Origin: Rhizoctonia solani
Taxonomy: Eukaryota > Basidiomycota > Agaricomycetes > Cantharellales > Ceratobasidiaceae
Reading direction: 5' to 3'
Length of the DNA: 64,000 bases
Assembly (NCBI RefSeq): GCF_016906535.1
Contig: NC_057373.1
Coordinates: 3,038,001 to 3,102,000, forward strand
How positions within the stretch are numbered: position 1 is the stretch's first letter; each line of letters starts with the position of its first letter. The notes beneath the pieces were generated by a model. It did not search any database. It was given only the letters and a program-made list of their open reading frames with translations, and had not been told where the DNA came from. Made by a program: the position numbers and the translations under genes. This document shows, in pieces, positions 24,301 through 36,173 of this stretch.

Positions 24301-24722
24301 TAGCGTAAAACGAAGTTAATTTACAGGCTTGTCCATCTCAGTTTGTACACGCTGAATGCATGTTTGGTGTCGACTTTTTAAGGAGCACTTCGTTCTAAGT
24401 AAAAGGTGAACTAATACATTGTACAGACATATAGAGACTTAGGAAGCTTCTAACTTGTTAATAGTCAGATTCATTCAGCTCCACTTATTGCACGCAGCAC
24501 ATAACACATCTATGTAAAGGACTAATCACGCATTTTCAGCATGTTAGGAGTGTTTGGGGTCTGGTGACGTATAGAGCTGACAAATCTCAGTGTCCGGGGT
24601 CAGTCGTAAGCGCCTCTGTTTGTGGTTAACGTTCATCCCACCACGCTCCTCCACACTCCAGAGGGGTTTCTTTTCTCACTTCTTTTCTTTAATTATACCA
24701 CGTCGCCACTCGTCGCCTAGTC
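24301..24722. promoter_or_regulatory. VAC8: Upstream region of VAC8
   Basis: About 420 bp upstream of the VAC8 start codon. The last 100 bp are pyrimidine-rich (ttctcacttcttttctttaa), a common feature of fungal promoters near the transcription start. No other feature is seen. Confidence 0.4.
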
Positions 24723-27166
24723 ATGGGAAACCTTTGCTCCTGCTGTATGTCTTATTTAATTTTTATTATTATTTAAATGTGGTGTGGCTGGGACTAAACA
24801 AGACTTGTTCAATTTTCTACGTCTTCAGGCCGGTCCAACAAAGCGCAGGGTTATGAGCCGTTGTTGCTCGAGAATGAACGGGAGGCAGTTGCGGATCTCC
24901 TCCAGTTCCTTGAGAGTGCGTTTTCGTCACTATTTCGTCATCATTCCTACCGACCGCTTACTCTGTCTTGGACATAGATCGAACAACAACCAACTTTTTC
25001 AGCGGCTCCCCACTCTCTGCACTTACCATCTTATCGTTCTCGGAGAATGTCGATTTGCAGAGAAGCGCTGCGCTCGCCTTTGCCGAAATCACTGAGAAGG
25101 AAGTCCGTCAAGTCGGGAGAGATACGCTCGACCCCATCTTGTTCTTGCTCAGCAGTCACGATACTGAGGTTCAACGAGCTGCTAGTGCTGCGCTGGGTAA
25201 TCTGGCCGTCAACAGTGAGTTAGCTTCCGGCTCGACAAGTAAACACAACCTAATTGCTGATTGGTTATTCCGATCAGCTGAGAACAAGATCCTGATTGTC
25301 AAGCTCGGCGGGCTCGAGCCTCTCATCAGGCAGATGCTTAGCCCCAACGTTGAGGTCCAGTGCAACGCAGTGGGATGTGTTACTAACCTGGCAACACATG
25401 GTGAGTCTGTGCCTCTAAACTGGACTGTTAAACTTAGTCTCGCCCTTGATTGTAGACGAGAACAAGACCATGATTGCCAAGTCCGGGGCGCTTGTTCCTT
25501 TAACCCGACTCGCCCGCTCCAAGGACATGCGTGTTCAGCGAAACGCAACTGGTGCCCTTCTCAATATGACCCATTCTGGTGTGTTTTGTTTGTATGTATA
25601 TTCGGACAGTTCACTGACGGTTGCTTTTTCTTTTTCTCTTTTTTTCTTTTTGGCGGGACAACGTGGTTGGGCACGTGTTAGACGAGAACCGTCAGCAGCT
25701 TGTTAATGCCGGTGCCATCCCAGTATTGGTTGGATTGCTTAATTCTCCCGATACTGACGTACAATACTACTGCACTACGGCGCTCAGTAATATTGCCGTC
25801 GATGGTAAGCGGTTTAGACTTTGTTTGGGCTTCGTGATTGACACATTTTCTCACAGCTGCAAATCGCAAGAAGCTGGCCTCGAGCGAGCCTAAACTTGTG
25901 CAAAGTTTGGTTGCACTCATGGACAGCCCAAGTTTGAAGGTCCAGTGCCAAGCCGCACTGGCTCTCCGTAACCTTGCATCCGACGGTGAGCTAGCTACCT
26001 CGAAGAGATATGCTATCAAAGACTCATTTACTTGTAGAGAAATATCAGCTCGAGATTGTCAAAGCTGATGGCCTTCAGCCTCTACTTCGTCTCTTGCATA
26101 GCACCTTCCTTCCTCTGATTCTTTCTTCAGCTGCATGTGTCCGAAATGTTTCCATTCATCCTCTGAACGAGGCGCCCATAATTGAAGCAGGATACTTGGG
26201 CCCTCTGGTTGACCTTCTGAGCTTTGAAGAGAACGAAGAGGTTCAATGTCATGCTATCTCAACTTTGCGTAACCTTGCTGCTAGCAGTGAGAAGAACAAA
26301 GGCCAGATTGTGGCCGCGGGTGCAGCTCAGAAGATCAAGGACCTAGTACTCAGCGTGCCTGTGAACGTCCAGAGTGAGATGACTGCATGCGTAGCTGTTT
26401 TGGCGCTGAGTGGTAAGTCCTTTGAAGATTTGGTTTTGTGACGAGATCGGTCCCTGACTGATTGTGATAGATGAACTGAAGCCTCAGCTGCTCGAGATGG
26501 GTATCTGTGAGGTCTTGATTCCTTTGACGAATTCACCCAGTGTAGAGGTTCAGGGTAACAGCGCTGCTGCTCTGGGCAACTTGTCTTCTAAGGGTGAGTA
26601 AGGTCATACTTTGCCTAAATGCGGTCATTTAACGTCTGAGTTCAGAGGAGCGCTCCTCTTTGGATGACTACAGTGCATTCAATGAGGTCTGGGACAAACC
26701 TGAGGGCGGTCTTCACACGTACTTGTTCAGGTTCCTGAGCAGTACGGATGCTACATTCCAACACATTGCAGTGTGGACGATCGTTCAACTCTTGGAATCA
26801 CGGGGTACGTTGCATAATATTGGCTTGCTTACGTGCACATCTAATCATTGCGTAGATGCTCAACTCACACACAACATTCGCTCCTCGCCTTTGCTTATTC
26901 CTCACATCCGACACCTTTCGGCCTCGGCCGCAAGCTCTCCTTCGAGCTCACCCGGGTCCCACTCCCAATCGCGTACCTCTTCTGACGATGCTGGCGAAGG
27001 TGGACAGGGCGAAATCGCAGCGCTGGCGCGGCGTATTCTCGAATTTACCGACGGAGATGGCCCCGAAGAGGAGGGTGCGTCAGTGTCTGCCGGCGATGAC
27101 GAGAGGGATGATCATGAGCTGAGGAAGAGCGTGAGAGAGGCACTTAAACCCTCACGTCACGATTAA
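24723..27166 (+). CDS. VAC8: Vacuolar armadillo-repeat protein Vac8
   Basis: Vac8 is a lipid-anchored armadillo scaffold on the vacuole membrane used in vacuole inheritance, fusion, the nucleus-vacuole junction and selective autophagy. The first exon (24723-24744) encodes MGNLCSC; the glycine at position 2 is set for myristoylation and the Cys cluster for palmitoylation, as in yeast Vac8. Exon 2 (24829-24915) continues [20 protein letters not shown]. At least nine armadillo repeats follow, with typical units such as [60 protein letters not shown] and [15 protein letters not shown]. Introns often fall at the end of a repeat. The C-terminus after about 27000 is a Ser-rich and acidic tail ending at the TAA 27164-27166. 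The gene is intact. Confidence 0.96.
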
Positions 27167-27895
27167 GTGCTCTGGAGTAGTGGTATGGGAGAGACGGAGA
27201 TGAGGCTGGGAATCCTTCTGCATTGTTAATCTTTCTTTGCTTGTTCTTTCATTTCTAGTACTATCTTGAGAGTGGCTTTTAGTATTGGGTTCGGTTTAGT
27301 TTGACTGGTGTGATAGTGTATGCCCAGTGTGCGATTGCTATGGAAAGGATGGTTGTTTATGAAAGGCGCTTGTTTACAATATTCTATACAAAGATTGTAT
27401 GTTATTCGGCCAAGTTGTCAAAGCCGGTGACGTATAACGTTGGCAACGAGGGTGCGCAAGAACACTTTGATGACAGGTGGAGAAGGCGGTCGACCGGGGA
27501 CCCAGTTTGTCAGCAATTCAACAGAGCCCGAACTTGTAATTGGCCCGTGCATCGTTGACCACCGAAGAAACCATGTTCCCAAGTCCCTTGCTTATGCTGT
27601 TGGCACTGATCAGCAGTTCCAAGCCTAAAGGTCGTCGCATTTACTCTGTTTTCATTCAACAGTTGCTTTCACCCGTCTGTTTCCCACATAAATTTGACCT
27701 TTGTGTATATGTTGCAATGGCAATACGCGTGTTCCAAAAAAACGACCAAATCACGCGGATTGAAAGTCTTGGCTGATTAGCTAATATTTCGCTTCGGGGA
27801 CCAGAGTGGTTAAATAGTACCTGACCACTCACGATCCGGTTCGTTGTTTTGCTTCCTTCCATCTCTTTCTTTCTTCCCCCAACGACTTTTTGAAG
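27167..27895. other. Intergenic region VAC8 to GH72 gene
   Basis: About 730 bp containing the VAC8 3' UTR and the GH72 promoter. The 50 bp before the next ATG are pyrimidine-rich (ctctttctttcttccccc). No extra gene is supported. Confidence 0.45.
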
Positions 27896-29974
27896 ATGTT
27901 GGGACGGTTTTTCGCATTGGCGGCCTGCGCGCTTCCACTCACATCTGCTCTTCCGAAGATTCATGCCAAGGGGAAATATCTCTACGACGAAAGTGGCAAT
28001 AGGTTCTACATCAAGGTAATGTTGGATCGGCCGTGGTAAGCATACACATGGTACTAACACACAGAACAGGGTGTCGCCTACCAGGAGGCTGGTGAGCTTG
28101 GGCCGGAGACCGAGGCAAATACAGCCAACGGAGTAAGTGACTGGGAGGCACATGGCTGTACGGGCTTGGCTGACGTATGGATTTTCAGGGCTATCCCGAG
28201 CCCAGCACTTACATTGACCCGTACGTCCTTCTCCGCAGTCAAAAAAAATTCCGCGGAAAAAAACTAATATATTCTGTCCGAAATCAGGCTTTCCATCCCG
28301 AGCGCGTGCAACCGTGACTTGCCGTACCTAAAGCAGTTGGGCGTCAACGCTGTCCGAATTTACAGTGTCAACAGCCAGCTCAACCACGATGACTGCATGG
28401 CTGCTCTTGATTCTGCTGGTATCTATACCATGTGAGTACATCGGTCAATGCAAGGCTGGCGCCTCGTTTCTAATAATGTTTTTGTTAGTATCGATCTGTC
28501 ATTGCCCCTGAACGGCTCTATCAACCGTGCTGCTCCGTCTTGGACGACTAGTCTCCAGTCACTCTACACCGATACGATCGATGCCTTTGCCAAGTACAAT
28601 AACGTAAGCCGTCTCTCCTTGGCACCGTTGTTAATCATTCTGACAACCATTACAGGTCCTTTCTTTCAACGTTGCCAATGAAGTCATCAATTTAGCAAAT
28701 AACACACACACGGCTCCCTTTATCAAAGCTGCTGCTCGTGACATCAAGGCATACTTGAAGAGCAAGGGTTCCTCGGCTTTGGTTGGCTACTCGACTGTCG
28801 ACGCGTCTGCTATTCGGGATAATGTTGTTCAGTACTTGACCTGTGACAAGGCAGAGACCAGTGTTGATGTATGTATCCGAAATCTTACACTTGCGGTATC
28901 ACGTACTAACGCTAAATTAATAGATTATTGGATTGAACACCTACCGCTGGTGCGGCAATGACGATATTTCGAGCTCTGGCTACAACACGATTACAGAGTT
29001 GTTCCAAAAGTGAGTGCTCTTGTTCATCGTCGGCAACTCGTAACCGACCCCGTGTTCCCAGCGTTCCCGTTCCAGCTTACCTCTCTGAGTTCGGCTGTCA
29101 AAAGGAACTTCCTCGCTTGTTTACCGAAGTTCCTGCCATGTTCTCGGACGCTATGACCACAGTCTGGTCCGGAGGTGTTGCCTTTTCGTACTTCAAAGCC
29201 CAGATCCCCGACTTCGAACTTGTCACGCTTTCTGGCTCAAACAACGAGACCGTCACCACAAATGCCGACTTTACTCGTCTCCAAAATGCGTACGCAAGTG
29301 TAACCCCCACCAACTCGCCTGCTGAGGGCAGTGCTACTCAACTCCCTTACTCTACCTGCCCCGCCGAAAGCGACACCTGGTTGGCCAGCAACAACTTGCC
29401 TCCTACGCCCCAGCAATCCGTCTGCGATTGTTTGACAAGCACCACCTTCTCGTGCGTTGCTACCAACCAGGCTGCGCAAAGCCCCTTGATCCTCGGTTCG
29501 CTCTTGGATTACGGCTGCTCGCTTCTCGGACAGGCTGGCGGTGCCAACTGCGATGCTATTGCTGAGAACGGCCAGACCGGAACTTACGGCAAGTACGGAT
29601 GTGAGTAAACTTTTCTCTAACTTCGTCTTCAAAAGCTGACCTATTAGGATTTAGTCTGTGACCCTGTTACCAAGCTCAACTATGTCATGTCCACCTACTA
29701 CCAATCCCAAAACCGTAACGTCGATGCTTGCTCGTTCAACAACAACGCAACAGTCAACACCGGCGCACCTTCCAGCACTTCTGATATCGACCAAAACGCT
29801 AGCAAGTGTCTTGCTGGCTTTGTCCCTACCTCGACCCCCACCGCCAACCCTGGAGGAGGATCCTCCGGTGGATCTGGCTCAAGCGGTGGATCGAACGGTG
29901 CAGTTTCAATGGGAGTAAGCGCTATGTTTGTTGGTTTCGCCGGGATCTTGGGAGCAGCCACCCTGATCCTCTAA
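27896..29974 (+). CDS. GPI-anchored beta-1,3-glucanosyltransferase (GH72 + X8)
   Basis: A Gas/Gel-type enzyme that cuts and rejoins beta-1,3-glucan chains in the cell wall. The N-terminus MLGRFFALAACALPLTSALP is a clear signal peptide. The GH72 domain starts at KGKYLYDESGNRFYIKGVAY. The two catalytic glutamates are visible in NVANEVIN (acid/base) and AYLSEFGCQ (nucleophile). After about residue 340 comes a Cys-rich X8/CBM43 module (VCDCLTSTTFSC, YGCSLLGQAGGANC, YGKYGFCDP), which places the enzyme in the Gas1-like subgroup with a glucan-binding module. A Gly/Ser-rich linker and a hydrophobic tail (VSAMFVGFAGILGAATLIL) form a GPI-attachment signal. Introns are small; the last exon starts near 29655. 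Stop TAA is at 29972-29974. Nothing is missing. Confidence 0.95.
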
Positions 29975-30337
29975 GGTGTTAAAACTCTCGATTGTTTCTG
30001 GACGTCCTATTTCTGAAGACGCGAACTCTGGTTGTTTTATAACCTTTGGACAATTTTTACCATGATCATTCCTTACTACGTATTGTACCTCGTTTGTGCT
30101 GTTTTTAATTGGACATTTTTGACCGAGTTACTCGAATCGAGTGTGACGGGATTTTCGAAGATATAAACGAACGAAAACGATGGCTGTTCCTACAAAGGTA
30201 TGTTGTACACGAAAAGAATGCATGAGTTCCACAAGCATGCGTACGAGCGAAACTTCAAAGTAGACTATAACGAACAGTTGAGTTGATGAACCCATTGTAA
30301 GCAAAGCTGATATCGATGTTTCTACCCACCAGAAAGC

Positions 30338-30766
30338 CTACCTCCATCTCCGTGTCACCCGCATTTTGATACCCATCCGCCCCTTCTTCTCAATATCAAG
30401 GTAACACTTCACCGCCCCAATTATATCTAACAATGCACCCAGGCTGTCAGGGTTGGTCCCACTTGCCCAAAGTCGAGAGTGGGTGATCATGAGTTTCAGC
30501 ACAAGTAGTGCATATAGTACATGCTTGTACTCGCATGTATTCATTCCAGTGCTAGTTATTGAGACAAATCCATCTGCTTTCATGGCAATTTCTAGTGCCA
30601 ATATCAATACAGTTGATTCCAATGATGACCAAAGTGTTACAAGTTTAGCCGATTGAGGGGGAGAAGGGGAAATACCGACGGGCCGGCTCCCTGGTACCGC
30701 GCCAAAAGTACATGCAACGACATGGACTATTATGATTATTGTCACCGCTCTTTTCTCTATATACAA
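30338..30766 (-). CDS. Hypothetical open frame, doubtful
   Basis: A minus-strand frame open for about 140 codons without a stop, but its only early start is a TTG. An ATG occurs only about halfway (MKADGFVSITSTGMNTCEYK). The predicted product has alternating hydrophobic and polar segments and a basic end (MRVTRRWR). It could be the last exon of a gene whose first exon lies upstream, a remnant, or chance. No family is recognised. Confidence 0.25.
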   Translation of the reverse strand: MYIEKRAVTIIIIVHVVACTFGAVPGSRPVGISPSPPQSAKLVTLWSSLESTVLILALEIAMKADGFVSITSTGMNTCEYKHVLYALLVLKLMITHSRLWASGTNPDSLGALLDIIGAVKCYLDIEKKGRMGIKMRVTRRWR

Positions 30767-31056
30767 ATTTATTACTGGATCTGAGAAACGTAAGTACTAC
30801 GATAAAATTTGCACCAACCAGTCCGGGGGTGGATGAGCCCAGTGTCTACGAAGGAGTTCAGGCTTCGTCCTTTTCCCCCTATAGATAGTATATGCGCGAG
30901 CTGCTTGAGGTACTTGAGTGCAGGAACTTAGTACTGGCAGCAACAGTGGTGCCGGGGAAGAGCAACGATCCCTCGGGTATATGCGTCCGCACCTGAAAGG
31001 ACAGGTTCAGCAACTCTCTGTCAATGAATATAAGAAAATTACCAAACACACACTAT

Positions 31057-31272
31057 ACAAGGTTGAAATACTGAAAATAAGAATGTGTATTTAAGTAGGA
31101 ATTGAACTTTAATCAAGGCCAATATATGCTAACTTTAAATATAAATTCTCCCTTGGTCTGATTCGTACTGAGGAAAGCATATTGACGTTGTAGTTTTCAG
31201 ACCAAATTATACTGAAAAAAGATGTCTTTTACTAATATACTGATTTTCAAGATCTTATCACGCCATAGTGAC
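31057..31272 (+). repeat. Dispersed repeat, copy B
   Basis: The partner of 23114-23330, same orientation, about 7.9 kb away. It starts acaaggtt like copy A and ends with gatcttatcacgccatagtgac, where copy A has a closely similar end. Similarity fades on both sides, although a weak match (actattatattactagtagg) may extend some 40 bp further downstream. Confidence 0.7.
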
Positions 31273-31632
31273 AGTGTTTGAACGTCGTGGCACTATTATA
31301 TTACTAGTAGGTATTGCTGATAAAGTGATCTCGACCGAAACAGATGATTATGATATCAACGTTTGCGGAACTCCAGCCAGATTATGGTTACATCGAGAGT
31401 GAATTCCCAAATTAAAGTAGTCTCATTCTCAGCTATATGTAAGGACGTCTGGGGTAATAAAATGCATTAATTCTGAAATTATTTGTTAAAGCTACATTCC
31501 TGGTGGAAATTCTAATCATATTACAGACGGTCATACGATCAAAAGCAATAGGCTAAGTCCCCAAGTACTTATTGGAAATCATAACTTAGGTAGACTAAAA
31601 AGCATATCATATCACTGATTTAAATCCATGGC

Positions 31633-33083
31633 TTAGTACCCCAGAATGCCGCGAATCTTGTCCACGAACAGCCCCGACGACTTCATCTTACTTACTATCC
31701 AGTCCCCTATAACCACCCCTCCGAAGAACGGTGCAAGCCCACGTCCTCCTTTCGGTCCCAGTGTCACAAATATCATCTCAGGCTTCCCTTCGTACTGAGC
31801 TTCCTTCCCGCCCTGAACGCTCGCCAGTATGTTCTTCGCTACCGTAGGCGCATGTCCGGTGCTGGCCTTGAACACCATCTGTCGTGCCCACATCCCATGT
31901 CAGCGAACGAGCCAGCGGCCGTGGTCAAGCGCACGCACCTTTTGTTCAGGCCACTCGATGATGTCTCCGATAGCCCACACGTTCTGCGCACCCGAAGAGA
32001 GCTTGACGCGAAGCTCGGGAGTGACGAGCACTGTCCCAGACTTGGTGACTACGCTGGAGTCGAGCGTGCTCACGACAGCGGCTGGAACAAGATGGCTATG
32101 AGAGGCCGTACGGGGGATAGTAGATGAGACAAAGACTGACTGTTAGGACGACCACCTGCAGCTGGGATGACAAGGTCAGCTCGGATACGTGTGCCGGACT
32201 GAGTGGTGACATATCCGTCTTCGGGGAGGACATCGGGTGATATCTTGTCGCCGAGTACGACGTGAGCGCCTTTCTTTGTGAGTGCGTCGAGGAGGGACTT
32301 GCGGAACTTGTGGGGGTATGTGGAGTTCATGAGCTCGGTAACGCCATGAATGATTGTGATCTTCTTGCCAGGGTAGTAATGCTGGATCTCGCCAGCATAT
32401 TCTTGTAAGCCAATAAATATAAGTAGAGAGGCCATATTATTTTAGTCATCAACTCACCAAGGCAAACGGAACCACCACCAACGATAAGTATATGCTCGGC
32501 TACGTCGAGCTGCTTCTTGAATGACCGGAAGTGTTCGATTGCGTTCTCTCTCAACTCAGGCAAGGCGAGTGGCCCGGTCCAGACACTACCGGTCGCAATG
32601 ACGAGATGTTCGTATGGGATAGTCTCGCCTGTCTCAGTGATGACTTCAGCGGAAGTAATCCGCCTAGCGCCAGAGCGTATGATCTTGACGGTAGAATCGA
32701 ATGCGCGGTCATTGGGCACAAGACTTCTCTCTCCAATGGAGTTTTCATTTGTCACAGCAGCACGCTACGTCGCAACGTTAACTTCGGGATGATGGAAATT
32801 AGCATTTTTGAGACTGCGCTTACAACTAGAGCTGGCCAGTGAGCATAGTAGTCGCGCTGTTCAATAAAAACTAAAAATATATGTCAGATAAAATAAATTT
32901 CAGTCGTGAATTACAGACCTATCTGATGAGTTGTAGTATTGACCTGTTTCTGCAATGCCTGGACAGGTGAGATCCCTCCTCCACCACTATGAAGCATAAG
33001 GACTCGGTTAGCATACGCATACATCAAGCCAAATCGCTTCAAAATCGCCTTCCGATTAAAACTATGTTTTTAATGACAACCAT
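31633..33083 (-). CDS. FSP1/AIFM2-like FAD-dependent oxidoreductase, copy 1
   Basis: A pyridine-nucleotide disulfide-type oxidoreductase of the AIFM2/FSP1 group (NAD(P)H-quinone reductases related to type II NADH dehydrogenases). The ATG at 33083 starts MVVIKNIVLIGS, and exon 2 continues GGGGISPVQALQKQV, forming the FAD-binding Rossmann loop. HWPALVRAAVTNENS and LVIATGSVW follow. The second Rossmann motif reads VGGGSVCLEYAGE, where the third glycine of GxGxxG is replaced by Cys. The C-terminal part has GPKGGRG and ends DKIRGILGY with no membrane tail. The first intron would start with GC (AG|gcgatt), not GT. Compared with the tandem neighbour this copy has lost the anchor and a cofactor-loop glycine, yet its frame is intact across all exons read. 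Confidence 0.82.
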
Positions 33084-33881
33084 TATTGAGTATAGGTAGG
33101 TTGGAACGATGCTGCGATATTATAAACGGAGGAGTATAAAATTGGTCAAACCTACGAACGCAAGGGAAGGCCAAAGCTTTAAAAAGCAGTGGGTACTGGC
33201 CCATCATGTTCGGGGTGCATATATATCTTGTCAGACCGCACTGTAATCCCTAGTCGTACGATTGAACGGACAAGAACATTTGGAACTGTAGTCATCAAAC
33301 TGCTGGTGGTGTAAGCCGTTAGGTGTCAAATCGTGTGTAAGTTGTACAGCTTGGTAATCGTATTTATTGTTGATGACGTGAACTTGATGACTCCCCCCTC
33401 GTATTATGTGATTAATTAATTACTGATTTGCTATCAACTTGTGTGTTGTATTCCTAACAAGATGCCCAGCTCTAGGGAGATTAGCACTTTGTATAGCTCG
33501 AAGCCGAACGTATACGTGGCACACAGTGCCCTACGATGAGATGCCATCCTTCTAAAAAGGACAGCCTTCAACTATTGAGCGCATACACTATAAACTCTTG
33601 GTGCATTGTGATTACGAGCTCAACTCGACTTTTATTATATGTGGTCCATGCTAGGTAGCTTCTTTCTTCGATGATTACAATGACTTGTAAGGATGGCTGG
33701 ATAGATAATCCTGGGCCTAGCATAGTACTTATCATCATCATACGTGTATTTAATCCTATAAGATCTACTTAAGCTTAAAGTATGCCATGCGCACATCATT
33801 ACGACGATGTTTATATGTATAGGAAAGATATGATTCAGTTGAACGAGCGTATTTATGCCTTATAATTAACCTTTATTACAC
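33084..33881. other. Gap between the tandem flavoprotein genes
   Basis: About 800 bp, AT-rich, expected to hold the promoter of copy 1 and the 3' UTR of copy 2. No gene or repeat is recognised. Confidence 0.4.
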
Positions 33882-35478
33882 TTATGCGGACAACAGACCG
33901 TTTAGGTACATAACATAAGCAACAGGAACAATAAAAAACGCGGCTGCTAGCAAAACAATGCCACCTGCTGACTCTGCCTTTGGAGGACCGTATCCCAGAG
34001 TCGTTCGAGCATTAGAAATAAACAGGCTTGCAGATTTAGCCTTGGTCGCCACCCAATCACCTACCACAATCCCACCAAGGAATGGTATGTTTCCTCGTCC
34101 GCCCTTGGGACCGAGAGTGATAAGGATCATCTCGGGTTTGCCCTGATATGGGTTTTGTTTGCCGCCATTGATACTGGCTATAATATTTCCGGCTACGATG
34201 GGAGCGTGCCCCATGGATGCTTTGAAAACCATCTGGTTTGGTTCGTTATTTTTCAGCCATTTTGCGTGATCAAATAAATACGAACTTTTTGTTCTGGCCA
34301 CTCGATGATATCCCCAACGGCCCACACATTTCGTGCGCCAGATGCCAGGTTGATATTTAGCTCGGGCGTGACCAGCACAGTTCCTTTGGAGGTAAGCACC
34401 GAGTTATCGAGCGTAGATACAACAGAAGCTGAAGTTTGCAATTAAGCGATCAGTACTCCATGGATTCCAGTACGCATATAACTCACTATTCGGTCGGCCC
34501 CCAGTGGCATTGATCTATTAAATCGTCTCAGAATCGAAAATGTCAACTCTTGAGCATGGAACACACCACAAGATCAGCACGAAGGCGCACTCCCTTATTC
34601 GTCGTGACGTATCCATCCTTAGGAGTGTTTTGCGCCAACAGCCTATCTCCCAGAATTACTTGAATTCTCAGCTTTGTCACGCCCTCGAGCAAGGCATCGC
34701 GGAATTTCGCCGGATAAGTGTCATTTGTTAGCTTTGGTAGAGCGTGCACGAGAGACACCTTCTTATCGGGATAGTAGTGGGCCAATTCACCAGCGTATTC
34801 TGAAATCGAACGAAGTCGTATCAGTTTTCGAGAAAGAACTAATCATATCCACTTACCAATGCCAACAGCACCTCCGCCCAATATTACCACATTTTCCGCT
34901 GCTTCTAGCTGTCTTCTGAAGGCATTCAAATGGTCGAGCGCTTGGTCTCTAGAGTCTGGCAAGGCGAGCGCTCCATTCCATAAACTCCCGGTTGCTAATA
35001 CAAGGTGTGAGTATGTGACGCGTTCCCCGGATTCGGTGATAACTTCCGTAGAAGTGATTTGCTTGGCTCCAGAGTGGACAAGTCGAATCGAGGGGTCGAA
35101 CGCACGGTCAAAAGGGATCAGACTGTTCTCAGCAACCGATCCTTGCGATGTAACAGAGCCACGCTGGGAAGAAATTCAGCGCCAACGGCATGAATTTATC
35201 CAGCAAGAACATGGCTCACAATTAACGCAGGCCAGTGAGCATGATAGTCGCGTTTCTCGATGACAACTGTATAGGCTTCAATCAATCAACTCTATGCTAT
35301 TTCATGATACCCACCTAACTGGTGTGTATCTGAGTTGATTTGCTTTTGAAGGGCCTGTACGAGGACAACACCTCCCCCTCCACTGATAAAAAGAAGTCAA
35401 TTAGTTTATCTCTCGCTTATTTATCCCATTTGTAGGTCCATACGAGCCAACAATAACGATATTTTGTTTCGTGGACAT
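33882..35478 (-). CDS. FSP1/AIFM2-like FAD-dependent oxidoreductase, copy 2
   Basis: Tandem paralogue of the gene at 31633-33083, same strand and same exon pattern. The ATG at 35478 starts MSTKQNIVIVGS; after a GT-AG intron the protein continues GGGGVVLVQALQKQI (FAD loop). RGSVTSQGSVAENSLIPFDR and LVLATGSLWNGALALP follow. The NAD(P)H loop is canonical, LGGGAVGIEYAGEL. Later motifs are VLVTPELNINL, VWAVGDIIEWPEQK (the second FAD contact) and MILITLGPKGGRGN. The C-terminus carries a hydrophobic segment (GIVLLAAAFFIVPVAYVMYL), a probable single membrane anchor. Substrate is unknown; quinone reduction is the family's usual role. It appears fully functional. Confidence 0.87.
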
Positions 35479-36173
35479 GCGTTGCGAGATAAATGGCAAA
35501 TTTAGGGCGACAATGGATAACGGTAGGGGGGGCGATTATAACACGTACTGTAGCTTGAATTTATATATATATATGTTTTGAGGATGACTGAGACTACCTG
35601 TGAGTCTGTCAGCATCAACGTCAGCATGCTTACGAGTGGTAAGTACCTTAAACACGTTTGCTTATGTCATCATATGTCTATGTGTGGCTGGGCTCTCAAG
35701 GTTGAAAATCTGGGGTTCAGTCACTTCAGTGGTAGAAGAGTAGCCGTTCATCGGTTACCGCACTCCGAGATGATATCTCGGCTCCGCGCTATCCGGTACT
35801 ATGATGCATAGAGCAGGTAGTATATGGATTGACAACGTGTATAACATACTTGAGGATTAACAAAGGGAATCAAAGCGAGCGACTTTATGGGAGCTAAGAC
35901 ATTGGAAGAAACAAACTAACGAGAGGAAGCCATTGAGACAAGTAAATTTAATATGGTCCATACCCAAACCCAAGACGCTGAGAGGCGTGCTGATCCAAGT
36001 CATAAGGAGAAGGACAAGCCGATCGGAGAAAGTGAGAACTGGTTGCAACCAGCTAAGAAATAGGTAGCAGCGAGAGGATGATGCAACCCAACGCAGCAGG
36101 AAGCAGAAGAGAATAACAAGGACAGCGGCCAAAACTTGGACCATTGAGGGGCAAAATCGATCGATAAGAATTA
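35479..36173. other. Intergenic region downstream of the 236-residue protein gene
   Basis: About 700 bp. It holds a 95-codon minus-strand frame (ATG at 36144, stop 35857) that is strongly hydrophobic because the plus strand is purine-rich here. It starts only 30 bp beyond the stop of the next gene and is probably 3' UTR or chance. A short TA microsatellite lies near 35565. Confidence 0.4.

Larger units (their letters stand above)
29975..31632. other. Gene-poor stretch with a repeat copy
   Basis: About 1.65 kb between the GH72 gene and the first flavoprotein gene. It holds a doubtful minus-strand frame (30338-30766) and dispersed repeat copy B (31057-31272), both listed separately. The rest is AT-rich with nothing further recognised. 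Confidence 0.5.

Noticed and set aside
35857..36144. 95-residue hydrophobic protein
   Set aside because: The hydrophobicity results from a purine-rich plus strand; the frame starts 30 bp after another gene's stop and has no family likeness.
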